A stretch of DNA of 9,069 bases from an uncultured Eggerthellaceae bacterium (lineage in GTDB: Bacteria > Actinomycetota > Coriobacteriia > Coriobacteriales > Eggerthellaceae), in contig CAUEBO010000085.1 in assembly GCA_958454405.1 (NCBI GenBank), positions 1 to 9,069 on the forward strand, written 5' to 3'. Positions 1 to 7,031 of this stretch are shown piece after piece. A model generated the notes under the pieces. That model was not told the origin of the DNA. It worked only from the letters and a program-made list of their open reading frames with translations, and searched no databases. Position 1 is the first letter of the stretch. Every line of letters begins with the position of its first letter. The position numbers were made by a program, and so were the translations under genes.

Positions 1-2
1 GT

Positions 3-63
3 CCGCCAGAGCGCCGAGCATGCCGGCTCGGCCCGCGTCTCTGCGGAGCTTCGCGCCTGGCGG
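3..63 (-). terminator. Nested inverted repeats just downstream of the regulator gene; possible terminator
   Basis: An outer 7-bp pair (CCGCCAG at 3-9 with CTGGCGG at 57-63) encloses a second 7-bp hairpin (GCCGAGC at 13-19 with GCTCGGC at 26-32) and a weak 4-bp stem (33-36 with 43-46). Read on the minus strand, this begins about 12 bases after the regulator's stop codon, so it could end or protect that transcript. There is no T-tract, so a classical Rho-independent terminator is not supported. No gene is visible in bases 1-75. Confidence 0.3.
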
Positions 64-75
64 GGCCCGTCGCGG

Positions 76-1533
76 CTAGAAGTCGCTGCGCTGCATGTTG
101 AGGTAGTTCAGAAGCTCGCTGCGCTTGTGAATCTGCATCTTGTCGTAGATATGGCGTATGTGGGTGTTGATGGTGTAGGGCGATATGACCAGCTTGTCGG
201 CCATGTTGTTCGTCGTGTAGCCGCGCGCGATGAGCAGGAGGATCTCGCATTCGCGCGCCGAAAGGCGGAACTCCTTGGCCACTTCGGAGCAGATCTCGCC
301 GATCTCGTCCATCGATGGCGGTGCGGCGGTCAGCGCGACGATGTTGTACTCCTGGCGGACGAGCGGGATGAGCAGGGCTGCCAGGATGCATATGAACACG
401 AGGCAGGTTTCGGGCGTGATGGCCGCAGCGAGCTCGGGCGCATGCTCGTAGGATACGGCAAGGGTGTTGCCCACCGCTATGCCGGCCCGGGCGAAGCTGC
501 CGGAAAAGCTGAACGCGACGGCGGGAGTGGTGTAGCCCTTCGAGGTGAGGATGCCGAAGTACATGATGAGCAGTATCTCGAAGAGGGCCGAGATGCCCAG
601 GGCCACGAAGAAGGCGGTTAAGAAGGCCGCCTCGTCCGAGAGGAAGAACGAGAACGCGACGATCTCGAACACGAGCAGCCACGGATACAGCTTGAACACG
701 TTCAGCTTGTCCTTGGACAGCGCGCAGGTGCCGGCGATGGCGAGCATGATGCCGCCGCCGCAGAGCGTTCCTATGGTGAAGCTGGTGTCGCCGGTGGGCA
801 GGATCTCCCAGGGGATGATGGCCACGAGAAAGTAGCAGGCGACGCTTGCCAGAAACGTGATGGCGCTCACCATGGCCATGTTCTTGAGGCCGCCGCGACC
901 CGCCTGCTCGGGCAGCAGCACCGGGAAGCGGCACTGGCCGTCGCGCTGCGAGACGACCAGCAGCGCGCCCGAGGCGAGGGGCAGCAGCGACGTGAACACG
1001 CTCGATGCGTACGGGGGGAGGGCCCAGGCGATGGCCATGCAGACGATCAGGGTGATGCCGAACACGGTGCCGATGTGGCGGATCGAGAAATTCGCCTTGA
1101 TGCAGGCGTAGCGCTCGCCCCAGAGTATCCAAAGCGCCGCCTCCGCCGGCCCGAGGAGCAGTGCGATGGCGTAGGCGAGGAAGGGCGTCTCAAGGGACAC
1201 CGCCCACAGGCTGAGCAGCAGCGTGCCGATGCACATGAGGGCCGGCGCCGCCAGGCGAAGCCAGCGGCAGCTCGAAAGGCGGCGCTTGCGGCCGAGGAGA
1301 AGCGCGATCAGAAGCAGGAAGACGACGGTCGACCCGAGGTTGACGAGCCAGGAGTAGGTGACGCGATCATCGAGCAGGGGCACGGACGCGAACGAGTGGG
1401 GGACGAACCACAGCGTGTAGTGCCAGGCGAGCAAAAGGGAGAACCCGGTGTACTTCAACAGGGGATTCGTTGCGAGCACGCCGCCCACGCCTTCCTCAGA
1501 ACCGGCCTTTCGCTCCCCAGAGAGTCGCTCCAT
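76..1533 (-). CDS. Membrane-bound LuxR-family regulator with an MFS-like sensor domain
   Basis: This 485-residue protein joins about twelve hydrophobic segments (roughly residues 26-392) to a C-terminal LuxR-type helix-turn-helix (about 424-480). The HTH shows the family signature: LSARE at 424-428, then ARGYTTNNMADKL, SPYTINTHIRHIYDKM and KRSELL. A short cytoplasmic linker (about 393-423) connects the two parts. No receiver or kinase domain is visible. The membrane part therefore probably senses a ligand directly, perhaps as a transporter-derived receptor, and moves the tethered HTH. This two-part architecture is known to be expanded in Eggerthella and relatives. The ATG at 1531-1533 fits a modest purine-rich ribosome site (AAGGGA) about 10 bases upstream on the minus strand. 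The gene is divergent from the cai-like series and shares its control region, so it is the obvious candidate regulator, in place of enterobacterial CaiF. Ligand and direction of control are unknown. Confidence 0.9.
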   Translation of the reverse strand: MERLSGERKAGSEEGVGGVLATNPLLKYTGFSLLLAWHYTLWFVPHSFASVPLLDDRVTYSWLVNLGSTVVFLLLIALLLGRKRRLSSCRWLRLAAPALMCIGTLLLSLWAVSLETPFLAYAIALLLGPAEAALWILWGERYACIKANFSIRHIGTVFGITLIVCMAIAWALPPYASSVFTSLLPLASGALLVVSQRDGQCRFPVLLPEQAGRGGLKNMAMVSAITFLASVACYFLVAIIPWEILPTGDTSFTIGTLCGGGIMLAIAGTCALSKDKLNVFKLYPWLLVFEIVAFSFFLSDEAAFLTAFFVALGISALFEILLIMYFGILTSKGYTTPAVAFSFSGSFARAGIAVGNTLAVSYEHAPELAAAITPETCLVFICILAALLIPLVRQEYNIVALTAAPPSMDEIGEICSEVAKEFRLSARECEILLLIARGYTTNNMADKLVISPYTINTHIRHIYDKMQIHKRSELLNYLNMQRSDF

Positions 1534-1559
1534 GTGCCAACCGTCCCTTCGTTTTGCGG

Positions 1560-1570
1560 TTTGCGATGGC
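1560..1570 (+). promoter_or_regulatory. Candidate operator core, copy 1 (regulator side)
   Basis: TTTGCGATGGC is identical to the cores of the two downstream repeat copies. It lies 27 bases upstream of the regulator's start codon, where a bound regulator could control its own gene. The following bases (GCTAA) complete four of five positions of a TTTGC-GATG-GCAAA palindrome. Function is inferred from repetition and position only. Confidence 0.4.
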
Positions 1571-1689
1571 TAATGATGCTTCTGATCTGCTCGAATCGCC
1601 AAACGAAACAAAACCATGCGTTTCGCACTCTCTTATTCTGCCACGAAAAAAGGTATCACTACCGAGAAAGGAGCGCCCTCGCAAAAAAA

Positions 1690-1846
1690 TAAGTATTCGG
1701 GCTTTCATGGCGAATTTGCGATGGCGGCCTTTCCTCGCAAGCACGTGAGTAGACAAGGCGCCGTTCGATGGTCGGCTGGGGCAGCGTCGCGCCTCCGTCT
1801 CGTCAAAACGTAAGTAATCAGGGTTTCATGGAGACTTTGCGATGGC
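1690..1846 (+). repeat. Two imperfect 36-base direct repeats in the divergent promoter region
   Basis: Copies lie at 1690-1725 and 1811-1846, start to start 121 bases apart. By direct comparison they match at 31 of 36 positions. Both begin TAAGTA, share TTTCATGG in the middle and end with TTTGCGATGGC. Mismatches fall at repeat positions 7, 10, 13, 22 and 25. Repetition in a divergent promoter region suggests binding sites for the adjacent LuxR-type regulator, or a duplicated promoter segment. Copy 1 also starts a wider inverted pair, TTGCGA at 1716-1721 with TCGCAA at 1735-1740. Confidence 0.8.
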
Positions 1847-1849
1847 AAA
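1836..1849. promoter_or_regulatory. Perfect palindromic site TTTGC-GATG-GCAAA, candidate operator
   Basis: The last core copy continues into GCAAA, making a perfect 5-4-5 inverted repeat, the symmetry expected for a dimeric HTH regulator. It is the most symmetric of the three core copies and the closest to the transporter start (about 114 bases upstream of its ATG). Binding by the neighbouring LuxR-type protein is inferred, not shown. Confidence 0.4.
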
Positions 1850-1944
1850 ACGACAAGACGCGAACAGAATGCGGGCAACGGTTCGGCGAACGACCGGTGG
1901 CCGCCAAGCATCAACCGGCGACCGAAACGAAAGCCGGACAAAAC

Positions 1945-1958
1945 AAGGAGAAAGGAAG
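1945..1958 (+). promoter_or_regulatory. Ribosome binding region that fixes the transporter start
   Basis: AAGGAG (1945-1950) followed by AAAGGAAG (1951-1958) lies just before the ATG at 1963. The second purine block is at normal distance from the start. This favours 1963 over the in-frame ATGs at 1768 and 1828, which have no comparable site and would add a polar N-terminus unlike an MFS protein. Confidence 0.75.
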
Positions 1959-1962
1959 AACG

Positions 1963-3282
1963 ATGTCGTTGCTTGCTAAGAGCAAGGGCGAGGTGACCTA
2001 CAAGGAACTCACCACGCTCCACAAATGGGCACTCGTCGTGCTTATCTCGATGGGTTCGTCCATCATCTACGTGCCCATGTACCTGAAGAACGTGTTCTAC
2101 GATCCGTTGATGCAGGCGCTCGGAGCCACCAACGCCGACCTCGGCCTCATGGTGTCCGCCTACGGCATCGCCGCCATGATCTGCTACCTGCCCTCCGGCA
2201 TCGTGGCGGACAAGTTCCGCATGCGCACGCTGGCGTGGGTCGGCTTCCTGGCCACGGCCGTGCTCGTGTTCGTGTACGCGATGCTGCCGTCCGTTCAGAT
2301 CTGCCTCCTGTTGTTCGTCCTGATGGGCGTCACTTCCATCCTGATTTGGTGGGGTACCCGCTTTAAAGTCATTCGCCTGTGCTGCGAGGAAAACGAGTAC
2401 GCCTCCAAAATCGGCATCAGCTACTCCATCTACGGCGTGACCGGACTGGTGATCGGCCTCATCAACGCCGGCATCATCGCCGCCATCTCCGGATCGGCCG
2501 GCGTCCAGGCCATGCTCATCTTCCTGGGCGTCATGATCGCGCTGCTCGGCGTGGCCGCCTTCTTCCTCATCCCCGATTTCAAGGGCGAGATCAACAAGGA
2601 CGCCAAGCTGTTCAGCGTCAAGGAGGCCCTCCAGGCCATCAAGCATCCCGGCGTCATCTGGGCCTGCGTCGCCTACTTCTGCGTGTACGCCGTCTACCAG
2701 GGCGCTACCTACACCACCCCGTACCTCACCCAGTGCTTCAATGCCGACGGCAACCTCGTGAACGTCGTCGGGCTCATCCGCACCTACGGTATCGGCCTCA
2801 TCGCCGGCCCGGTCGTGGGTTGGATCGCCACGAAGATCAAGAGCCCCTCGAAGGCCATCCTCGGCGGCCTCATCCTCTCGGTGGCGGCCCTCGTCGGATT
2901 CATCATCTTCCCGCAGGATCCCTCCGGCGCCATCATCGCCTCCATCCTGGTCGTGGTGTTCGGCTTCACCACCTACGGCGCGTTCTCCATCGGCTCCTCG
3001 CCGCTGTCCGAAGTCAAGATCCCCATGGCCATCTTCGGCACCGCGTCCGGCCTGCTGTCCGTGATCGGCTTTTTGCCTGACGTGTTCATCCACACGTGGT
3101 ACGGCGGCATGATCGACGCCCAGGGCACTGCGGCCTTCAACGCCATCTTCGGCTTCGAGATCATGTTCGCGGTGATCGGCTGCTTCTGCCTGATCATGGT
3201 GCTGCGCACCCTGAAGAAGCACTTCGGCAGCAAGGCCGACGAGCCCGCCGTCGAAGACGAGGCGAAGGTGACGACGGCCTAA
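1963..3282 (+). CDS. MFS transporter, probable substrate uptake or exchange protein
   Basis: This 439-residue protein has about twelve hydrophobic segments in two halves (roughly 22-204 and 230-416), separated by a charged central loop (about 205-228). Between segments 2 and 3 it carries the MFS motif A pattern, G79-I-V-A-D83-K84-F-R86-M-R88. The segment WWGTRFKVIR (129-138) before segment 5 reminds me of the YihN/YqcE-like MFS branch, but that is recollection only. The C-terminal tail is short, acidic and cytoplasmic. It is the first gene of the rightward series, directly facing the regulator, and so probably imports the compound processed by the downstream CoA enzymes or exchanges it for the product. 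This is the slot held by CaiT, a BCCT-family antiporter, in enterobacteria; the protein here is unrelated to BCCT. The exact substrate cannot be read from sequence. Confidence 0.88.
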   Translation: MSLLAKSKGEVTYKELTTLHKWALVVLISMGSSIIYVPMYLKNVFYDPLMQALGATNADLGLMVSAYGIAAMICYLPSGIVADKFRMRTLAWVGFLATAVLVFVYAMLPSVQICLLLFVLMGVTSILIWWGTRFKVIRLCCEENEYASKIGISYSIYGVTGLVIGLINAGIIAAISGSAGVQAMLIFLGVMIALLGVAAFFLIPDFKGEINKDAKLFSVKEALQAIKHPGVIWACVAYFCVYAVYQGATYTTPYLTQCFNADGNLVNVVGLIRTYGIGLIAGPVVGWIATKIKSPSKAILGGLILSVAALVGFIIFPQDPSGAIIASILVVVFGFTTYGAFSIGSSPLSEVKIPMAIFGTASGLLSVIGFLPDVFIHTWYGGMIDAQGTAAFNAIFGFEIMFAVIGCFCLIMVLRTLKKHFGSKADEPAVEDEAKVTTA

Positions 3283-3303
3283 AGCCGCCACGCTGAAGCC
3301 CCA

Positions 3304-3345
3304 GGCGCGGGGATGCGCCGCCCGACAGAGCCGCGTCCCCGTGCC
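3304..3345 (+). other. Intercistronic hairpin after the MFS gene
   Basis: Bases 3304-3317 pair with 3332-3345 over 14 positions, two of them G-U, around a 14-base loop. The stem starts 21 bases after the transporter stop codon, within a 111-base gap. There is no T-tract, so it looks more like an mRNA-stability or processing element than an intrinsic terminator. Confidence 0.5.
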
Positions 3346-3393
3346 CGAGGCCCGATGCAGATCCGCACAAGCATTGAACGAAAGGGAAGTCGC

Positions 3394-4389
3394 ATGAACA
3401 AGCTCGACGTGCTGTCTCTGATCAATCCGCAGATGAAGGCCGTGCTCGCGAAGGAAGACGAGCTGGCTGGCGACGCGAACGACACGTCCGTGGGCTTCGA
3501 GCAGATGCGCGAGAACTACGTGGCGGGCCGCGCGTTCTGGACCGAGGGCGGCCCCGTCATGGCCGAGAAGGTCGATGCGGCGATCCCCGGGCCCCACGGC
3601 GACGTGCCCGTGCGCTGCTACTATCCGGCCGCGACTGCGGCCGAAGCGAAGGCCGCGAAGACCGCGTCGCCCGCGATCGTCTACGTGCACGGCGGCGGCT
3701 TCGTGCTGGGCAACCTGGACACGCACGACCGCATCTGCCGCATCCTGGCCGAGAAGACCGGCGCGGTGCTCGTGGCCGTGGACTACCGCTTGTCCCCCGA
3801 GGCCAAGTTCCCGAGCGCGGTGGAGGAGGTCGCCGCGGTCGCAAGCTATCTGCACGAGCACGGCGACCGGCACGGCATCGACGGCGAGCGCCTGTCGTTC
3901 GCCGGCGACTCGGGCGGCGCGCACCTGGGCCTTGCGGCCACGCTGTACCTGCGCGAGGAGCAGGGCGCAAGCGACTTCGTGAAGTGCTGCCTTCTGTACT
4001 ACGGCTGGTTCGGGTTGACCGATTCCTCCTCGATGCGCCTTCTCGGTGGTCCGTGGGACGGTTTGACCGAAGCGGATTGGCAATTCTACCTGCAGATGTA
4101 CGCGAACGATCCCGCCGAGCTGACGGCGAGCCCGTACGCGAACCTGTTCTTGAACGATATGGAGCGCGACATGCCGGCCTGCTACATCGCCGCGGCGGAG
4201 TTCGACCCGCTGCGCGACGACAGCGCCACGCTGGCGGCCATCTGCGAGCAGTACGGCGTTCCGTGCCGCTACGAGGTGTTCGAGGGCGTCATCCACGCGT
4301 TTCTGCACTACACCAAGATGCTCGATGCGGCCAACGACGCCCTCGAGCACGGCGCGACCTTCTACCGTCAGCAGCTGGGCTTGGCGTAG
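3394..4389 (+). CDS. Alpha/beta hydrolase, HSL-family (Aes-like) esterase
   Basis: This is a 331-residue serine hydrolase of the hormone-sensitive-lipase family. It has the oxyanion-hole motif HGGGF at 99-103, DYRLSPE at 130-136, the nucleophile elbow GDSGG at 171-175 (Ser173), the acid in FDPLRDD (Asp271), and a histidine in VIHAF (His301). The triad Ser173-Asp271-His301 is therefore complete. Length is close to E. coli Aes. There is no signal peptide, so it is cytoplasmic. The ATG at 3394 has AAGGGA six bases upstream; an in-frame ATG at 3313 would add 27 Arg/Pro-rich residues with no ribosome site. Family members cleave short-chain carboxyl esters. Placed between the transporter and caiA, it might release a hydroxy acid from an imported ester such as an O-acylcarnitine, or remove acyl groups; this role is inference. 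No esterase belongs to the classical cai operon. Confidence 0.9.
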   Translation: MNKLDVLSLINPQMKAVLAKEDELAGDANDTSVGFEQMRENYVAGRAFWTEGGPVMAEKVDAAIPGPHGDVPVRCYYPAATAAEAKAAKTASPAIVYVHGGGFVLGNLDTHDRICRILAEKTGAVLVAVDYRLSPEAKFPSAVEEVAAVASYLHEHGDRHGIDGERLSFAGDSGGAHLGLAATLYLREEQGASDFVKCCLLYYGWFGLTDSSSMRLLGGPWDGLTEADWQFYLQMYANDPAELTASPYANLFLNDMERDMPACYIAAAEFDPLRDDSATLAAICEQYGVPCRYEVFEGVIHAFLHYTKMLDAANDALEHGATFYRQQLGLA

Positions 4390-4397
4390 GGGCCGCT

Positions 4398-4422
4398 CCT
4401 TGGGAGCCCGCGGCTCCCAAGG
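4398..4422 (+). other. Intercistronic hairpin after the esterase gene
   Basis: CCTTGGGAGCC (4398-4408) pairs perfectly with GGCTCCCAAGG (4412-4422) around a 3-base loop. The 11-bp stem begins 8 bases after the esterase stop codon, in a 131-base gap. The bases after it are GC-rich with no T-run. Confidence 0.65.
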
Positions 4423-4520
4423 GCATGGCCGGCGCAGCGAGCTTGGGCCCGCCGCGCCGGGAGGTTTCGGTACTGCAGCGTCGGAAGGCCGGCGTTGGAC
4501 GACATAAAAGGAGGATCGTC

Positions 4521-5669
4521 ATGGATTTCAAGCTGACGGACGAGCAGGAGCTGATCGTCGATAGCTACCGCGAGTACATGGAGAGCGAGAACTGGGAAGG
4601 GTACTTCCACGAGTGCGACGAGAACCACGTCTACCCGCTGCGCTGGGTCAAGGGCCTGTGCGATCTGGGCTTCGACCAGATCATGCTGCCGGAGGACCGC
4701 GGCGGTTTGGGCCTGGAGCAGCCCTGCGTGACGCTCATGGCCGTGTACGAGGTGCTGGGCCGCTACGGTGGGCCCACCTACGTCCTCTACCAGCTCCCCG
4801 GATTCGAGACCATCATCCGCGAGGGCACCGAGGAGCAGATCGAGGCCGTCATGTCCACGCTGGGCTCAGGCGAGCAGATCTGGAACTCCGCCTGCACCGA
4901 GCCGGGCGCCGGAAGCGACGTGAGCTCGCTCACCACGAACTACAAGCGCGAGAACGGCAAGATCTACCTCAACGGCACGAAGACCTTCATCACCTCGTCG
5001 GCCGGCGTGAAGTACCTCGTCATCATGGCGAAGAACGCCGACGATCCCACCATGTTCACCGAGTTCTTCGTGGACATGTCCAAGCCGGGCGTGAAGCTGG
5101 GGCCGCTGACGAAGCTGGGCCTGCGCATGGACAGCTGCTGCGAGGTGTACCTGGACAACGTGGAGCTGGAGGAGAGGGACATCTTCGGCCAGGAGGGCAA
5201 CGGCTTCAACCGCGGCGTGTCCGACTTCAACTTCGAGCGCTGGCTCGTGGGCGCCTGCGACTACGGCACCGCCATCTGCGCGTTCGAGGACGCCATGGCG
5301 CATGCGAACACCCGCATCGCCTTCGGCAAGCCCATCAGCCGCTTCCAGCTCAACCAGCTGAAGATCACCGAGATGTGCATCAAGCTGACGAACATGAAGA
5401 ACATGCTGTACGAGGCCGCCTGGAACGCCGACAACAACAACGGCGAGTTCAACGCCGCCGCGGCCGCCATGTGCAAGTACTACTGCGCCAACGCCTCCTT
5501 CGAGGTGACCGACGACGCCATGCAGGTCATGGGCGGCATCTCGGTGGCCAGCGAGCACCGCATCAACCGCATCTGGCGCGACCTGCGCGTGGATCGCATC
5601 TCCGGCGGCACCGACGAGATGATGATCCTCGCCACGTCCAAGGGCGCCTCCATCAAGTACAAGCAGTAG
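4521..5669 (+). CDS. caiA: CaiA-like acyl-CoA dehydrogenase (crotonobetainyl-CoA reductase type)
   Basis: This 382-residue flavoprotein of the acyl-CoA dehydrogenase family closely matches E. coli CaiA as I recall it: similar length, the MDFxLxDEQEL N-terminus, ENWEGYFHECD, PTYVLYQLPG, TEPGAGSD (126-133), FITSS (156-160), FVDMSKPG (183-190), GLRMDSCCE (200-208), EGNGFNR (225-231), MKNMLYEAAW (292-301) and WRDLRVDRISGG (352-363). CaiA reduces crotonobetainyl-CoA to gamma-butyrobetainyl-CoA with electrons from an ETF; no fixABCX genes are in this window. The usual catalytic Glu of the family (YEGT) is replaced: residues 361-364 read SGGT, as in my recollection of CaiA. An Asn-rich stretch followed by five alanines (305-316) differs from E. 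coli. The start is set by AAAAGGAGG (4506-4514), six bases before the ATG. Native substrate could be an analogue of crotonobetaine. Confidence 0.88.
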   Translation: MDFKLTDEQELIVDSYREYMESENWEGYFHECDENHVYPLRWVKGLCDLGFDQIMLPEDRGGLGLEQPCVTLMAVYEVLGRYGGPTYVLYQLPGFETIIREGTEEQIEAVMSTLGSGEQIWNSACTEPGAGSDVSSLTTNYKRENGKIYLNGTKTFITSSAGVKYLVIMAKNADDPTMFTEFFVDMSKPGVKLGPLTKLGLRMDSCCEVYLDNVELEERDIFGQEGNGFNRGVSDFNFERWLVGACDYGTAICAFEDAMAHANTRIAFGKPISRFQLNQLKITEMCIKLTNMKNMLYEAAWNADNNNGEFNAAAAAMCKYYCANASFEVTDDAMQVMGGISVASEHRINRIWRDLRVDRISGGTDEMMILATSKGASIKYKQ

Positions 5670-5679
5670 CCCTGCACCG

Positions 5680-5704
5680 CGCGGGGGCGCAGGCCGCCCC
5701 CGCG
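5680..5704 (+). other. Intercistronic hairpin after caiA
   Basis: CGCGGGGGCG (5680-5689) pairs perfectly with CGCCCCCGCG (5695-5704) around a 5-base loop. The ten G-C pairs begin 10 bases after the caiA stop codon. No T-run follows. The gap to caiB is 101 bases. Confidence 0.65.
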
Positions 5705-5770
5705 TCCGCTCCGGCCATGCCGACGGCCCCGCGCCGCCGGCCCGTCCAAGAACACAAGGAGGAAACAACC

Positions 5771-6985
5771 ATGGCACTTCCCACCGAAAAGCCCTCGTAC
5801 GGCCCGCTCGACGGCGTCAAGGTCGTGTACGCGGCAGTGGAGCTCGCCTGCCCGAAGGCCGCCGACCTTATGGCCGACTGGGGCGCCGACGTCATCTGGC
5901 TCGAGAACACGGGCGCGGGCGACACCATCCGCGACACCGCCTACGTGAAGCAGGCCGAGCGCCGCAACCAGCGCTCCGTGGCCCTGAACTACTTCTCCGA
6001 AGAGGGCAAGAAGGTGTTCTTCGACCTGGTGAAGGACGCCGACATCTTCATGGAGGCCTCCAAGGGCGGCACGTGGGCCCGCAAGGGCATCACCGACGAC
6101 GTGCTGTGGGAGCTCAACCCCAAGATGGTCATCGTGCACGTCTCCGGCTTCGGCCAGGAGGGCGATCCCAAGATGGTCAAGCGCGCCGCCTACGACCTGA
6201 CGGTGATGGCCTACTCCGGCATCATCATGCAGAACGGCACGGAGGAGCAGCCGATGCTTCCCGGACCCTACGCCGGCGACTACTTCAACACGCTCATGAT
6301 CGCGAGCTCCGCGCTGGCGGCGCTCTACAAGGCCGAGAAGTCCGGCAAGGGCGAATCCATCGACCTGGCCATGTACGAGACGCTTCTGGCCATCGGCCAG
6401 TACTACCTCGTCGACTTCCTCAACGAGGGCATCAAGTGGCCCCGTCCGGGCGCCCGCAACCAGAACCTCTGCGGCATCGGCGAGTTCAAGTGCAAGGACG
6501 GCTTTTTGGGCGTGTGCCTGTACGGCGTCGACCAGAACAAGTACTTCCTCGAGACCATCGGCCTGGGGCATCTCTGGGGCACCGAGGACATCCCCGAGGA
6601 CACGAGCGGCCTGTGGCTGTCCAACCCGCACGCCGACGAGATCCAGAAGGCGTTCGAAGAGTACTGCCTGGCCAACTCGAAGTACGACATCGAAGAGGAC
6701 TTCGCCGCGCACCGCATTGCCGCGCAGGTGGTCAACGACATGGAAGACCTCGTGGAAGAAGAGCACCTGAAGCTGCGCAACACGTGGGTCGACTGGGAGA
6801 CGGTCGACGGCGAGACGTTCCACGGCCTCGGCGTGTTCCCGAAGTTCAAGAACAACCCGGGGCAGATCTGGCGCCCGATGCCGCACCAGGGCGGCGACAC
6901 CGTCGACGTCATGACGAAGCTGGGCTACACGCAGGAGCAGATCGACGAGCTGGCCGCGGCCGGCGTCGTGAAGATCGGCGAGTAG
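5771..6985 (+). CDS. caiB: CaiB-like CoA-transferase (class III)
   Basis: This 404-residue class III (CaiB/BaiF) CoA-transferase is one residue shorter than E. coli CaiB and resembles it along its length: KPSYGPLDGVKVVY near the start, WGADVIWLEN (37-46), DIFMEASKGGTWARKGITD (91-109), VSGFGQ (124-129), GKGESIDLAMYE (192-203) and KFKNNPGQIWRPMP (358-371). Asp170 in GPYAGDYF lines up with Asp169 of E. coli CaiB, the residue that forms the acyl-anhydride with the substrate. CaiB moves CoA between gamma-butyrobetainyl-CoA and carnitine or crotonobetaine, so that ATP is needed only to prime the cycle. AAGGAGG (5756-5762) lies eight bases before the ATG. The frame is open far upstream, but that part is a shadow of caiA. 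A related BaiF-type substrate is less likely given the CaiA and CaiC neighbours. Confidence 0.9.
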   Translation: MALPTEKPSYGPLDGVKVVYAAVELACPKAADLMADWGADVIWLENTGAGDTIRDTAYVKQAERRNQRSVALNYFSEEGKKVFFDLVKDADIFMEASKGGTWARKGITDDVLWELNPKMVIVHVSGFGQEGDPKMVKRAAYDLTVMAYSGIIMQNGTEEQPMLPGPYAGDYFNTLMIASSALAALYKAEKSGKGESIDLAMYETLLAIGQYYLVDFLNEGIKWPRPGARNQNLCGIGEFKCKDGFLGVCLYGVDQNKYFLETIGLGHLWGTEDIPEDTSGLWLSNPHADEIQKAFEEYCLANSKYDIEEDFAAHRIAAQVVNDMEDLVEEEHLKLRNTWVDWETVDGETFHGLGVFPKFKNNPGQIWRPMPHQGGDTVDVMTKLGYTQEQIDELAAAGVVKIGE

Positions 6986-6994
6986 CTGCATGAC

Positions 6995-7027
6995 CCGCAG
7001 CCGGCGATCGCGCATCGTCGGCTGCGG
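6995..7027 (+). other. Hairpin immediately after caiB
   Basis: Bases 6995-7008 pair with 7014-7027 over 14 positions with a single G-U pair and a 5-base loop (CGCGC). The stem begins 9 bases after the caiB stop codon. No T-tract follows. It is the first of three stems in the 169-base caiB-caiC gap. Confidence 0.65.
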
Positions 7028-7031
7028 AGGG

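Larger units (their letters stand above)
1534..1962. promoter_or_regulatory. Divergent control region between regulator and cai-like series
   Basis: This 429-base gap holds the start signals for both directions. It is more A/T-rich than its surroundings between about 1600 and 1730, with A-runs at 1646-1651 and 1683-1689. It contains the two-copy direct repeat described separately, three copies of TTTGCGATGGC (1560-1570, 1715-1725, 1836-1846), an inverted pair CGAAAC/GTTTCG (1604-1609 with 1620-1625) and GTTCGGCGAAC at 1881-1891. I could not identify a convincing -35/-10 pair with correct spacing on either strand. No believable protein gene lies inside it. Confidence 0.6.

Noticed and set aside
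1616..1813. Small plus-strand reading frame of 65 codons in the divergent region
   Set aside because: There is no ribosome site and no recognisable domain, and it runs through the direct-repeat DNA.
1768..1962. Earlier starts for the MFS transporter (ATG 1768 or 1828)
   Set aside because: They add a polar N-terminus with no membrane character, run through the repeat region and lack a ribosome site. The ATG at 1963 has one.
3313..3393. Earlier start for the esterase (ATG 3313)
   Set aside because: The added 27 residues are Arg/Pro-rich and lie on the intercistronic hairpin. The ATG at 3394 has a well-placed AAGGGA.
1705..4350. Long open frame (881 codons) on the minus strand across the transporter and esterase genes
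   Set aside because: It overlaps two genes with clear family motifs and a control region. Its composition is Asp/Glu/His/Arg/Val-rich low-complexity sequence typical of antisense frames in GC-rich DNA.
4613..5770. Upstream extension of the caiB frame by about 386 residues
   Set aside because: It lies in a second frame of caiA and has the Arg/His-rich look of a shadow frame. A strong ribosome site and the conserved N-terminus place the caiB start at 5771.
5480..7015. Open frame of 511 codons on the minus strand opposite caiB
   Set aside because: Shadow of caiB and the end of caiA, with no recognisable domain and biased composition. The same applies to the minus-strand frame opposite caiC (7197-8654).
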